64,000 nt of DNA. Origin: SLRI01 sp964393275. Its GTDB lineage: Bacteria; Pseudomonadota; Alphaproteobacteria; Geminicoccales; Geminicoccaceae. Below, piece by piece: positions 33,732 through 42,234 of this stretch. The notes under the pieces are model-generated. The model ran no database searches. It worked only from the letters and a program-made list of their open reading frames with translations, and had not been told where the DNA came from. Where the stretch lies: NCBI GenBank assembly GCA_964393275.1, contig CAYMTA010000001.1, forward strand, positions 1-64,000, read 5' to 3'. Position numbers and translations under genes: made by a program. Within the stretch, counting starts at the first letter, position 1, and every line of letters starts with the position of its first letter.

Positions 33732-34775
33732 GTGACCCGGCCGATGGTGGGTGAAGATCCGGTTTCGGACGATCTCGACAAACGCGGGGCTCGGGCAGGC
33801 GCTGCCGATCCGGCGGCCCTCGACGCGGCTGCCGTTCGCTCTGGCCGGGCGGTCCTGGAGACCGAGGCCAAGGCGATCGGTCAGGTCGCCTCGAGCCTGG
33901 GCCAGCCCTTTGCCGCCGCGGTGGCGCTGCTGGCCGACCTCGAGGGTCGCGTGGTCTGCACCGGCATGGGCAAGAGCGGCCATGTCGCGCGCAAGATCGC
34001 GGCGACCCTCTCCTCGACCGGCCATCCGGCGATGTTCGTGCATCCGGGCGAGGCGAGCCACGGCGATCTCGGCATGATCACCGCCAAGGACGCGGTCCTG
34101 GCCCTCTCCAATTCCGGCGAGACCGCCGAGCTGCGCGACCTCATCCTCTACACGCGCCGCTTCGCCATTCCGCTGATCGCCATGGTCGGCCGGGCGGGGA
34201 GCACGCTTGCAACCGAAGCCGAGGTGGCGCTCGTCCTGCCGGGCCTCACCGAGGCCTGCCCGCTCGGCCTCGCCCCCACCACCTCGACCACGGCGATGCT
34301 GGCGCTCGGCGACGCCCTGGCCGTGGCCCTGCTCGAGCGCGCCGGCTTCACCCCGCAGCATTTCGCCGTGTTCCATCCGGGCGGCAAGCTCGGCAGCCAG
34401 CTCATGCGAGTCGAGCAGCTGATGCGCAAGGTGGACGAGCTGCCGCTCGTGCCGCCCGACTGCCCGATGAGCGAGGCCCTGGTCGTCATGACCGAGAAAT
34501 GCCTCGGCTGCGTCGGCGTCGCGGGTGCCGACGGCAAGCTGCTGGGGATCGTCACCGACGGCGACATCCGCCGGCGGATGGGCCCGGATCTGCTCGGCCG
34601 CCGGGCCGGCGAGGTGATGACGCGGGGACCGCGGACGATCGCCCCGGAGGCGCTGGCGGTCGAGGCGCTGGCGATCATGAACCGGCATGCCATCACCGTC
34701 CTGTTCGTGCTCCAGGACGAGGTCCCGGTGGGCGCCGTGCATCTGCACGACTGCCTGCGCGCGGGCATCGCCTGA
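33732..34775 (+). CDS. kdsD: Arabinose-5-phosphate isomerase (KdsD/KpsF)
   Basis: KdsD interconverts ribulose-5-phosphate and arabinose-5-phosphate, the first step to Kdo of LPS. The 347-residue protein has a SIS domain (VCTGMGKSGHVARKIAATLSST, LALSNSGETAEL, LGLAPTTSTTAMLALGDA, HPGGKLG) followed by two CBS domains (VMTEKCLGCVGVA... and AIMNRHAITVLFVL). The GTG start is supported by GGAG seven bases upstream. Its TGA shares a base with the ATG of lptA (TGATG). Sitting between rnd and lptA, it takes the place where relatives usually have lptC. Confidence 0.94.
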   Translation: MTRPMVGEDPVSDDLDKRGARAGAADPAALDAAAVRSGRAVLETEAKAIGQVASSLGQPFAAAVALLADLEGRVVCTGMGKSGHVARKIAATLSSTGHPAMFVHPGEASHGDLGMITAKDAVLALSNSGETAELRDLILYTRRFAIPLIAMVGRAGSTLATEAEVALVLPGLTEACPLGLAPTTSTTAMLALGDALAVALLERAGFTPQHFAVFHPGGKLGSQLMRVEQLMRKVDELPLVPPDCPMSEALVVMTEKCLGCVGVAGADGKLLGIVTDGDIRRRMGPDLLGRRAGEVMTRGPRTIAPEALAVEALAIMNRHAITVLFVLQDEVPVGAVHLHDCLRAGIA

Positions 34776-35344
34776 TGAGGAGCGAGGCGCCGCGGATGGG
34801 CGAGCAGCGGCCGGCAGGCTGGCGTCGGGTGGCGCGTCATCTCCTTCTCGCGGCGCTGCTGGCTGCTCCGCCGGCGCTCGCCCAGGCCCAGGCCTCGCAG
34901 GGGCTCGGCGCCCATGACACCAGCCAGCCGATCGAGATCACGGCCGATCGGCTGACCGTCCAGCAGGCCGATGGCCAGGCCGTGTTCGAGGGCAATGTCG
35001 TGGCCGAGCAGGGCGACATGGCGCTGAGCGCCGCCCGGCTCATCGTCTTCTACCAGCTCGGCGACAAGGATGCGGCGCCACAGCAGGCGATCCAGCGGAT
35101 CGAGGTGGAGGGCCAGGTGAAGATCACCTCGCCGACCGAGACCGCCACCGGCGACAGCGGCTTCTACGATGTCGTGGGCGGAAAGATCGTGCTCACCGGC
35201 AATGTCGTGCTGACGCGCGAGGCCAACGTGATCAAAGGCGACCGGCTGCAGATCGACGTCGCCCGCCAGGTCGCCACGATGAGCACGGCCGACCCCGGAA
35301 AAGGGCGGGTGCGGGCCCTCTTTCAGCCCTCGACCGGTGGCTAG
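34775..35344 (+). CDS. lptA: LPS transport periplasmic protein LptA
   Basis: LptA bridges the inner and outer membranes to carry LPS. The 189-residue product has a signal peptide (RHLLLAALLAAPPALAQAQA) and an OstA-like beta-jellyroll: ITADRLTVQQADGQAVFEGNVVA, IEVEGQVKITSPTETATGD, GGKIVLTGNVVLTREANVIKGDRL. The start may be the ATG at 34775, overlapping the kdsD stop, or one seven codons later. lptB follows after four bases. No lptC gene precedes it in this cluster. Confidence 0.92.
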   Translation: MRSEAPRMGEQRPAGWRRVARHLLLAALLAAPPALAQAQASQGLGAHDTSQPIEITADRLTVQQADGQAVFEGNVVAEQGDMALSAARLIVFYQLGDKDAAPQQAIQRIEVEGQVKITSPTETATGDSGFYDVVGGKIVLTGNVVLTREANVIKGDRLQIDVARQVATMSTADPGKGRVRALFQPSTGG

Positions 35345-35348
35345 GCGC

Positions 35349-36200
35349 ATGGCCGCCGAGCTCGACGTTCCGCCCCGTCCACGCGCGCCCGGGTCGCTGG
35401 AGAGCGAGCCGCGCGGGCCGGACGCGGTCGGCGGGGCAGGACCGCACGGCGAAGCGAGGGCTCCGGCCTTCCTGCCGGCCGGCCGGCTCGAGGCGGTCGG
35501 GCTGATGAAGGCCTATGGCGGCCGCGTCGTGCTCCGCGATGTCAGCTTGCGGATCACCCCGGGCGAGGCGGTCGGCCTGCTCGGCCCCAATGGCGCCGGC
35601 AAGACCACGTGCTTCTACATGGTGACGGGCCTCGTGGCCACCGATGGCGGTCGGATCCTGCTCGACTCCGTCGACGTGACCGCCCTGCCGATGCATCGGC
35701 GCGCCCGGCTCGGCATCGGCTACCTGCCCCAGGAGGCCTCGATCTTTCGCGGCCTCAGCGTCGCCGGCAACATCCAGGCCGTGCTCGAGGTGGCGGTGCC
35801 CGAGAAGGCGGTGCGCCGGCAGCGGCTCGAGGCGCTGCTCGAGGAGTTCGGCCTGACCCATCTCAAGGACGCCCCGGCGAGCACGCTCTCGGGCGGCGAG
35901 CGGCGGCGCTGCGAGATCGCCCGGGCCCTCGCCTCCGATCCGCGCTACATCCTGCTCGACGAGCCGCTCGCCGGCATCGATCCCCTGAACGTCACCGAGA
36001 TCCGCCACCTCGTCGGCCACCTCAAGAACCGCGGCATCGGCGTCCTGATCACCGACCACAATGTCCGCGACACGCTCGACATCATCGACCGCGCCTACAT
36101 CCTCGCCGATGGCGTGGTCATCAAGGAAGGCACCCCGGCCGAGATCGTCGCCGACCCGGCGGTGCGCCGCGTCTATCTCGGCGACAGCTTCGAGCGGTGA
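35349..36200 (+). CDS. lptB: LPS export ABC transporter ATPase LptB
   Basis: LptB hydrolyses ATP to extract LPS from the inner membrane with LptF/LptG. The 283-residue protein has Walker A LLGPNGAGKTT, Q-loop GYLPQEASIFRGL, signature STLSGGERRR, Walker B YILLDEPLAGIDP and switch His in ITDHNVRDTL. About 48 Pro/Gly/Glu-rich residues precede the ABC domain, longer than the usual few, so a later start is possible, although no better ribosome site is evident. The GTG four codons upstream, inside lptA, is another option. rpoN follows after 83 bases. Confidence 0.94.
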   Translation: MAAELDVPPRPRAPGSLESEPRGPDAVGGAGPHGEARAPAFLPAGRLEAVGLMKAYGGRVVLRDVSLRITPGEAVGLLGPNGAGKTTCFYMVTGLVATDGGRILLDSVDVTALPMHRRARLGIGYLPQEASIFRGLSVAGNIQAVLEVAVPEKAVRRQRLEALLEEFGLTHLKDAPASTLSGGERRRCEIARALASDPRYILLDEPLAGIDPLNVTEIRHLVGHLKNRGIGVLITDHNVRDTLDIIDRAYILADGVVIKEGTPAEIVADPAVRRVYLGDSFER

Positions 36201-36283
36201 TCGGGCGATGCTGACGACCGCTCGGATCATGCCGGCCGGGCCCCGGGGCCGTCGCCGCTCGACCATCCGGTGGAGCTGACAGC

Positions 36284-37714
36284 GTGGCGCCCGGGCTTCG
36301 TCTCGATGTTCGGCAGACCCAGAGCCTCGTCCTGACGCCGCAGCTGCAGCAGGCGATCCGCCTGCTGCAGCTCTCGACCCAGGAGCTGATCGGCACGCTG
36401 CGGAGCGAGGCCGAGGAGAACCCCTTCCTCGACCTTGCCGAGACGGCAGCCATGCCGAAGCCGGCGCCGGCAGTGGCGCCGGACCGGCAGCCGAAGCTGG
36501 CGGAGCGGGATGGCGCCGGCGACTGGGACCAGCCGCGTCCGCCCCGGGCGCTGGACCAGCAGCTGCGCGGGCCACGCCCTGATCCGGATGCGGCGGGCCG
36601 GGGCTCCTTCGAGCAGCGTCTCGGCGAGCGGCCGACGCTGCGCGACACGCTGCGCCGCCAGATCGGCATGCTGGAGGCCGATCCGGCGCTGCGGCACCTC
36701 GCCCTCGCCCTCTGCGACTGGCTCGACGAGGAGGGTTATCTGCGCGAGCCGGACGCGATGATCGCGGAGAGCAGCGGGGTGGCGGCCGAGCGGGTGGCCG
36801 CCGCCAGGGCTCTCCTGCAACGCTGCGAGCCGACCGGCATCGGCAGCCGGGACCTTTGCGAATGCCTGGCGCTGCAGCTCGCCGAGCGCGACCGGCTCGA
36901 CCCGGCCATGCGCCGCCTGCTCGACAACCTGCCGCTCCTCGCCCGCGCCGACTGGCCGGCGCTGCAGCGGCTCTGCGGCGTCGACCGCGCGGATCTCGAG
37001 GAGATGGTGGCCGAGCTCAAGGCGCTCGATCCGCGCCCCGGCCGCGCCTTCGCGAGCGAGCCCGAGGTGACCCTCCTGCCCGACATCGTGGTCTACCGCG
37101 CCGGCCCCGACCTCTGGCGGATCGAGCTCAACCCCCTGGCCCTGCCGCGGCTGGTCGTCGACGGCGACTACCATGCCGAGCTGACCCGCTCGGGCCTCGA
37201 TCTCCGCCAGCGCGAGTTCGTCAACGAGCGCTTCCAGAGCGCCACCTGGCTGGCCCGGGCTCTCGATCAGCGCTCGCGCACCATCCTCAAGGTCGGCAGG
37301 GCCATCTTCGCCCGCCAGCGGGCCTTTCTCGACGACGGCCCGAAAGCGCTTCGCCCGCTGGTGCTGCGCGACATCGCCGCCGCCACCGGGCTGCACGAGA
37401 GCACCGTGAGCCGCGCCACCAGCCAGAAATACGTGGCCAGCCCGCATGGCACCTACCCGCTCAAATATTTCTTCTCGACCGCCATCGCCAGCAATGACGG
37501 CGGGGCGGAGCACAGCGCCGAGGTCATCCGCCTGCGGATCAAACGGCTGATCCAGGACGAGGACCCGGGGGCGGTGCTCTCCGACGACCAGATCGTCGGC
37601 CGGCTCGAGGGCATGGGCATCGCCATCGCCCGGCGCACCGTGGCCAAGTACCGCGAGGCCCTGGGCATCGCCTCATCGAGCCAGCGCCGCCGCAGCAAGG
37701 CTTTCGGCAGATGA
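36284..37714 (+). CDS. rpoN: RNA polymerase sigma-54 factor
   Basis: RpoN directs polymerase to -24/-12 promoters and needs AAA+ activators. The 476-residue product has the Gln/Leu-rich activator region I (RQTQSLVLTPQLQQAIRLLQ), an acidic/Pro linker, the core-binding region and helix-turn-helix (LRDIAAATGLHESTVSRATS). The RpoN box ARRTVAKYRE is at residues 449-458. The GTG start follows GGTGGAG. In related genomes hpf usually lies next to it before ptsN; here the 271-base gap contains no such gene. Confidence 0.96.
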   Translation: MAPGLRLDVRQTQSLVLTPQLQQAIRLLQLSTQELIGTLRSEAEENPFLDLAETAAMPKPAPAVAPDRQPKLAERDGAGDWDQPRPPRALDQQLRGPRPDPDAAGRGSFEQRLGERPTLRDTLRRQIGMLEADPALRHLALALCDWLDEEGYLREPDAMIAESSGVAAERVAAARALLQRCEPTGIGSRDLCECLALQLAERDRLDPAMRRLLDNLPLLARADWPALQRLCGVDRADLEEMVAELKALDPRPGRAFASEPEVTLLPDIVVYRAGPDLWRIELNPLALPRLVVDGDYHAELTRSGLDLRQREFVNERFQSATWLARALDQRSRTILKVGRAIFARQRAFLDDGPKALRPLVLRDIAAATGLHESTVSRATSQKYVASPHGTYPLKYFFSTAIASNDGGAEHSAEVIRLRIKRLIQDEDPGAVLSDDQIVGRLEGMGIAIARRTVAKYREALGIASSSQRRRSKAFGR

Positions 37715-37985
37715 GCGTCCGGCACCGCGGGGTCGTCGCGAAGGCCCGCCGAGCGCCGTTCCGGAACGGCGGTCTGCGGCAAAACGGCACCGGCTCGCTC
37801 GGGCGACGCGGGCCCGCCGTTTGTGCTATGATGGGGATTGGTTTGGCGAGGCCGGGCGGGGTCTTGCGGATTCATCGCTCCGGGGCCGGTGCGGGCGACC
37901 GGCCACAGGCCGGCCTGCCCTCCAGGCCGTGCCCGGACAGCCGAGAACCCATGCCGGCCGCCCGACAGCTCTTGAAAGCATTGCG

Positions 37986-38453
37986 ATGATCGAGCTCTCC
38001 GATCTGCTGCCGCCCGGCTCGGTGGTTCTCGACCTCAAGGCGGGAAGCAAGCGCCAGGTGCTGCGCGTCCTGGCCGAGCGGCTGGCGGCGAGCGAGGGGC
38101 TGGAGTCGGGCAAGGTGCTCGATGCGCTGCTCGAGCGCGAGAAGCTCGGCACCACCGGCATCGGCGACGGGCTCGCCATACCGCATGCCAAGCTCGACGG
38201 GCTCGACCGGCTGGTCGGCATGTTCGCCCGCCTCGATCCGCCCGTCGATTTCGAGGCCCTGGACGACGAGCCGGTCGACCTGGTCTTTCTCCTCCTGGCT
38301 CCCACCGGTGCGGCCGCCGACCATCTCAAGGCGCTGGCCCGGGTCGCCCGGGTGTTTCGCGACGAGGCTCTGTGCCGGGCGCTGCGCGAGGTCGAGGAGC
38401 CGAGCCGGGCCTTCGAGCTCCTGATCGGGCGGCAGCGGCCGCGGGCAGCGTGA
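37986..38453 (+). CDS. ptsN: PTS-Ntr regulatory EIIA protein
   Basis: EIIA-Ntr is a phosphorylated regulator that reports nitrogen and potassium status. The 155-residue protein has the fructose-type EIIA fold with the phosphorylatable His67 in GDGLAIPHAKLDGLDRLVG, and FLLLAPTGAAADHLKALARVARVFRD as the second block. Other PTS-Ntr parts (HprK, EIIA-Man, HPr) follow in the same direction; the EI-Ntr enzyme gene ptsP is not in the window. The gap before it carries an AT-rich GTGCTATGAT but no firm promoter. Confidence 0.94.
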   Translation: MIELSDLLPPGSVVLDLKAGSKRQVLRVLAERLAASEGLESGKVLDALLEREKLGTTGIGDGLAIPHAKLDGLDRLVGMFARLDPPVDFEALDDEPVDLVFLLLAPTGAAADHLKALARVARVFRDEALCRALREVEEPSRAFELLIGRQRPRAA

Positions 38454-38561
38454 CGGGCGGTGGGAGCCTCGTTTCCGTCCCCGAGCGCCGGCCGTCCGGC
38501 CGCCAGGGCAGAGCCTGCCCGGCCGTCGGAATGGCCACGCATGGCCGCCTGCCGCGACACC

Positions 38562-39071
38562 ATGCGGACTGAAGGGCGCGTCGTGCGACCAGGCGGCGAG
38601 CCCGCCTCTGGCGCCGCGGCGGGCCGGACCCCTCGCGACGAGCGGGAGGTGATCGTCCACGGCACCGTCGTCCGCTGGCGGGGGCATGGCATCCTGCTGC
38701 GCGGCCCGTCCGGCGCCGGCAAGAGCGATCTGGCGCTGCGCCTGATCGAGCGCGGGGCTCTGCTGGTCGCGGACGATCTCGTTCGGATCGAGGCCGCCGC
38801 CGACGGCCGGCTGGTTGCCCGGGCACCGGGTCGGCCCGGGCTGATCGAGCTGCGCGGCCAGGGCGTCTTCCGCCAGCCGGCCCTCGCCCGGGCCACGCTC
38901 GATCTCTGCCTCGACCTCGTCCAGGCTGCCGTCCTCGCCGCCGAGCGGCTGCCGGAGCCGGCGACCGCCACCTATTGCGGGTGCCGCCTGCCGCTCCATC
39001 GCCTCGACCCGTTCGCCGCCTCGGCGACCGCCCGGCTGGCCGTGCTGCTCCTCGGGGAGCGATTCGCTTGA
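38562..39071 (+). CDS. hprK: HPr kinase/phosphorylase, short alphaproteobacterial form
   Basis: HprK phosphorylates or dephosphorylates HPr on its regulatory serine. This ~170-residue form keeps only the C-terminal catalytic domain: HGTVVRWRGHGILLRGPSGAGKSDLALR (Walker A 48-55) and the LLVADDLVRI acid pair (71-72). The N-terminal domain of Gram-positive HprK is missing, as is usual in alphaproteobacteria. The start is uncertain: ATG 38562 has only weak support and an ATG at 38541 is possible. Its TGA overlaps the TTG of rapZ. Confidence 0.9.
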   Translation: MRTEGRVVRPGGEPASGAAAGRTPRDEREVIVHGTVVRWRGHGILLRGPSGAGKSDLALRLIERGALLVADDLVRIEAAADGRLVARAPGRPGLIELRGQGVFRQPALARATLDLCLDLVQAAVLAAERLPEPATATYCGCRLPLHRLDPFAASATARLAVLLLGERFA

Positions 39072-40060
39072 CACCGTCGATCGGCGGGGGCGCCCATCGG
39101 CGGCTGGTGATCGTCACCGGCATGGCCGGAGCGGGCCGCACGACTGTGCTGAAGATGCTCGAGGACCAGGGCTTCGAGGCGATCGACAACCTGCCGATCC
39201 CGCTGATCGAGCGCTTCGTCAGGCTCGAGGAGGGGCTCGAGCGCGATCTCGCCATCGGCATCGACAGCCGCACCCGCGCCTTCGATCCGCGGCGCCTCGC
39301 CCAGCTGGTCGAGCGCCTCGCCCGCGCCAGCCCGAGGGTCGCCGTCGTCCTGCTCTTCTGCGATTGCGACGACGAGGTGCTGCAGCGCCGCTTCACCGAG
39401 ACCCGCCGGCGCCATCCGCTGGCCGCCGATCGGCCGGTGCGCGACGGCATCGCCGCCGAGCGGACGCTGCTGGCGCCGCTTCGGGCGGCGGCCGGCCTGG
39501 TCCTCGACACGACCCAGCTCAGCCTGCCCGAGCTCCACCGGCTGCTCGCCGGGCATTTCCACCAGGCCCTGGACGCGCCGGGGCTCAATGTGAGCATCGT
39601 CTCCTTCGCCTACCGGCGCGGCCTGCCGCGCGAGGCCGACCTCGTGTTCGACGTTCGGTTTCTCCAGAATCCGCATTATGTCGCCGCCCTCAAGCCCCTG
39701 ACCGGGCTCGACCCACCCGTTCAGGCGCATATCCGGGCCGACCCCGGGTTCGACCCGTTCATGGCCCGGCTGGAGGCGCTCCTGGCGCCGCTGCTGCCGC
39801 GCTACCGGGCCGAGGGCAAGAGCTATCTGACCATCGGCATTGGCTGCACCGGCGGCCAGCACCGGTCGGTTTTCGTGGCGACGCTTCTGGCCGAGACTTT
39901 GCGTCGGGCGGGATACGAGGTAAGCACCTCGCACCGCGAGCTGGCGGCATTGGGCGAAGCTCTGGCGCGCGCCGGCGGCGTGGCCGCGCCGGCACGCGGC
40001 GCCCTCGAGGCGGGCGGCGGCGCCCGGCGCGGTGCCGCCGATGACGCGGGTGGCGGGTGA
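39068..40060 (+). CDS. rapZ: RapZ/YvcJ family RNase adapter, P-loop protein
   Basis: RapZ proteins bind nucleotides and RNA; E. coli RapZ steers RNase E to the GlmZ small RNA. The 330-residue product has the P-loop GMAGAGRTT (18-26), SIVSFAYRRGLPREADLVFDVRFLQNPHY, and the C-terminal GIGCTGGQHRSVF, which is diagnostic. Two oddities: the P-loop Lys is Arg24, and an Ala/Gly-rich tail of ~35 residues follows the usual end. The TTG start has GGGGAGCG six bases upstream and overlaps the hprK stop (TTGA). Confidence 0.92.
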   Translation: MTPSIGGGAHRRLVIVTGMAGAGRTTVLKMLEDQGFEAIDNLPIPLIERFVRLEEGLERDLAIGIDSRTRAFDPRRLAQLVERLARASPRVAVVLLFCDCDDEVLQRRFTETRRRHPLAADRPVRDGIAAERTLLAPLRAAAGLVLDTTQLSLPELHRLLAGHFHQALDAPGLNVSIVSFAYRRGLPREADLVFDVRFLQNPHYVAALKPLTGLDPPVQAHIRADPGFDPFMARLEALLAPLLPRYRAEGKSYLTIGIGCTGGQHRSVFVATLLAETLRRAGYEVSTSHRELAALGEALARAGGVAAPARGALEAGGGARRGAADDAGGG

Positions 40061-40079
40061 GACTGGGCGGCGGGGAGCG

Positions 40080-40496
40080 ATGATCGGCTTGGTACTGGTG
40101 ACGCATGGCCGTCTGGCGGAGGAGTTCGCCCTGGCGATGCAGCACGTCGTCGGCCCGCAGACGCAGATCGCCGCGATCAGCATCGGCGCCGACGACGACA
40201 TCGAGCAGCGCCGGCAGGACATCGTCGCCGCGGTCGAGGCCATGGACACCGGCAAGGGGGTCATCATCCTGACCGACATGTTCGGCGGCACGCCCTCCAA
40301 TCTCGCCATCTCGACGCTCGAGCGGCCGGGGGTCGAGGTGATCGCCGGGGTGAACCTGCCGATGCTGATCAAGCTCGCCGGCGTGCGCGACCAGGACGAT
40401 CTCGCCGCCGCGGTCGAGGCCGCCCAGGATGCGGGGCGCAAGTACATCAATGTGGCGAGCCGGTTGCTCGCACCCGGCAGGGCCCCGGCGGGTTGA
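40080..40496 (+). CDS. PTS EIIA component, mannose (Man) family
   Basis: The 138-residue single-domain EIIA of the mannose family carries the phosphorylatable His9 in MIGLVLVTHGRLAEE, and GKGVIILTDMFGGTPSNLAIS as the second conserved block. Such stand-alone proteins in alphaproteobacteria lack sugar-permease partners and probably serve in regulatory phosphorelay with HPr. The ATG at 40080 is preceded by GGGGAG. Its stop overlaps the HPr start (TTGA). Confidence 0.93.
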   Translation: MIGLVLVTHGRLAEEFALAMQHVVGPQTQIAAISIGADDDIEQRRQDIVAAVEAMDTGKGVIILTDMFGGTPSNLAISTLERPGVEVIAGVNLPMLIKLAGVRDQDDLAAAVEAAQDAGRKYINVASRLLAPGRAPAG

Positions 40497-40783
40497 GCGG
40501 TGCGGCGCCGGACGCCTGGCGACAGGGCTGCACCATCGTCAACGCGCGCGGCCTGCATGCCCGTGCCGCCGCCAAGCTCGTGCGGCTCGCCGGCGAGCAC
40601 GACGCCCAGGTGCTGGTCGAGAAGGACGGCGTCCAGGTGCCGGCGACCTCCATCCTCGGGCTGATGATGCTGGCCGCTGGCCGCGGCTCGGCGCTGGTGC
40701 TAGAAGCGCGCGGGCGCGATGCCGAAGCGGCCCTCGCCGCCCTTGTCGGGCTGGTCGAGCGCGGCTTCGACGAGACCGATTGA
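40493..40783 (+). CDS. ptsH: HPr phosphocarrier protein
   Basis: HPr relays phosphate from enzyme I to EIIA proteins. The 96-residue product has the active His22 in NARGLHARAAAKLVRLA and the HprK target Ser53 in ATSILGLMMLAAG, so both phosphorylation routes look available. An eight- to ten-residue N-terminal extension precedes the usual start. The start must be the TTG at 40493 (overlapping the EIIA stop), as no ATG or GTG lies in the right place. Confidence 0.93.
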   Translation: MSGAAPDAWRQGCTIVNARGLHARAAAKLVRLAGEHDAQVLVEKDGVQVPATSILGLMMLAAGRGSALVLEARGRDAEAALAALVGLVERGFDETD

Positions 40784-40807
40784 GCCCGGCTCCGGCAATG
40801 CCGCCCG

Positions 40808-40826
40808 GGTCGGGCCGCCCCCGACC
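40808..40826 (+). other. Hairpin between ptsH and ahcY
   Basis: GGTCGGG-CCGCC-CCCGACC forms a perfect seven-pair stem 24 bases after the HPr stop. No U tract follows immediately (the first run of T is at ~40858), so it may stabilise or end the PTS transcript inefficiently. Confidence 0.35.
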
Positions 40827-40913
40827 GGCAAGGGCATGCGCCGCCGGCGGGCTCGCATTTTTGTGCCGCGGCCCCAACTGGGTCCTGGACAGTCACCGGA
40901 AAGACGAGAGCAG

Positions 40914-42209
40914 ATGAGCGAATTCAAGGACTACAAGGTGGCCGATATCGGCCTTGCCGGCTGGGGCCATCGCGAGATAGCGATCGCCGAGAAGGAGATG
41001 CCGGGCCTGATGGCGCTGCGCGACGAGTACGGCGCGCGCCAGCCGCTGCAGGGTGCCCGGATCGTCGGCTGCCTGCACATGACCATCCAGACCGCCGTCC
41101 TGATCCAGACCCTGATCCATCTGGGTGCCACGGTGCGCTGGTCGTCCTGCAACATCTTCTCGACCCAGGACCATGCCGCGGCCGCCATTGCCGACAGCGG
41201 CATCCCGGTCTTCGCCTGGAAGGGCGAGACCGAGGAGGAGTACGACTGGTGCATCGAGCAGACCATCCAGGGGCCGGACGGCTGGACCCCCAACATGATC
41301 CTCGATGACGGCGGCGACCTGACGCTGGTCATGCACGAGAAGCATCCGCAGCTGATGGCCGGGGTGAAGGGCATCTCGGAGGAGACCACGACCGGCGTGC
41401 TCCGGCTCTACGACATGGCGCGGAAGGGCAAGCTCAAGTGCCCCGCCATCAACGTCAACGACAGCGTCACCAAGTCGAAGTTCGACAACAAGTACGGCTG
41501 CCGCGAGAGCCTGGTCGACGGCATCCGCCGCGCCACCGACGTGATGATGGCCGGCAAGGTCGCGGTGGTCGCCGGCTTTGGCGATGTCGGCAAGGGCTCG
41601 GCCGAGAGCCTGCGCCATGCCGGGGCCCGGGTCATGGTCACCGAGATCGACCCGATCTGCGCGCTCCAGGCGGCGATGGAGGGCTACGAGGTGGTGACCA
41701 TGGAGGAGGCGGCGACCCGCGCCGACATCTTCGTCACCGCCACCGGCAACAAGGACATCATCACCCTCGACCACATGCGGGCGATGAAGGACGGGGCGAT
41801 CGTCTGCAATATCGGCCATTTCGACAACGAGATCCGCGTCGCCGACCTCCGGAATCTGAGCTGGACCGAGGTCAAGCCGCAGGTCGACCAGATCGAGTTC
41901 CCGGACGGCAAGCAGATCCTGCTCCTGGCCAAGGGCCGGCTGGTCAATCTCGGCTGCGGCACCGGCCATCCGAGCTTCGTGATGAGCGCCTCCTTCACCA
42001 ACCAGGTGCTGGCGCAGATCGAGCTGTGGACCAACACCGGCAAGTACGAGAACAAGGTCTACGTGCTGCCGAAGCATCTGGACGAGAAGGTCGCGGCCCT
42101 GCATCTCGACAAGCTCGGGGTGCAGTTGACGAAGCTCTCGGCCGACCAGGCGGCCTATATCGGCGTTTCGCAGCAAGGCCCCTTCAAGGCCGAGCAGTAC
42201 CGCTACTGA
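40914..42209 (+). CDS. ahcY: Adenosylhomocysteinase
   Basis: AhcY hydrolyses S-adenosylhomocysteine to adenosine and homocysteine, relieving inhibition of methyltransferases. The 431-residue protein begins MSEFKDYKVADIGLAGWGHRE. It has SSCNIFSTQDHAAAA, the NAD site VVAGFGDVGKGSAESL and the C-terminal SADQAAYIGV...YRY end. The ATG at 40914 was chosen on the conserved N-terminus; an upstream in-frame start overlaps the HPr gene. No SAH riboswitch was recognised in the 130-base leader. Confidence 0.97.
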   Translation: MSEFKDYKVADIGLAGWGHREIAIAEKEMPGLMALRDEYGARQPLQGARIVGCLHMTIQTAVLIQTLIHLGATVRWSSCNIFSTQDHAAAAIADSGIPVFAWKGETEEEYDWCIEQTIQGPDGWTPNMILDDGGDLTLVMHEKHPQLMAGVKGISEETTTGVLRLYDMARKGKLKCPAINVNDSVTKSKFDNKYGCRESLVDGIRRATDVMMAGKVAVVAGFGDVGKGSAESLRHAGARVMVTEIDPICALQAAMEGYEVVTMEEAATRADIFVTATGNKDIITLDHMRAMKDGAIVCNIGHFDNEIRVADLRNLSWTEVKPQVDQIEFPDGKQILLLAKGRLVNLGCGTGHPSFVMSASFTNQVLAQIELWTNTGKYENKVYVLPKHLDEKVAALHLDKLGVQLTKLSADQAAYIGVSQQGPFKAEQYRY

Positions 42210-42234
42210 CGCCCTTGCCGGGACGCTGAGGCCC

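Noticed and set aside
37785..37799. GGCACCGGCTCGCT resembling a sigma-54 promoter before ptsN
   Set aside because: GG and GC elements are one base too close and the -12 TTGC is missing.
40784..40913. Possible SAH riboswitch before ahcY
   Set aside because: I could not find the conserved helices or the GCUGCAACC-like core; only a simple hairpin is present.
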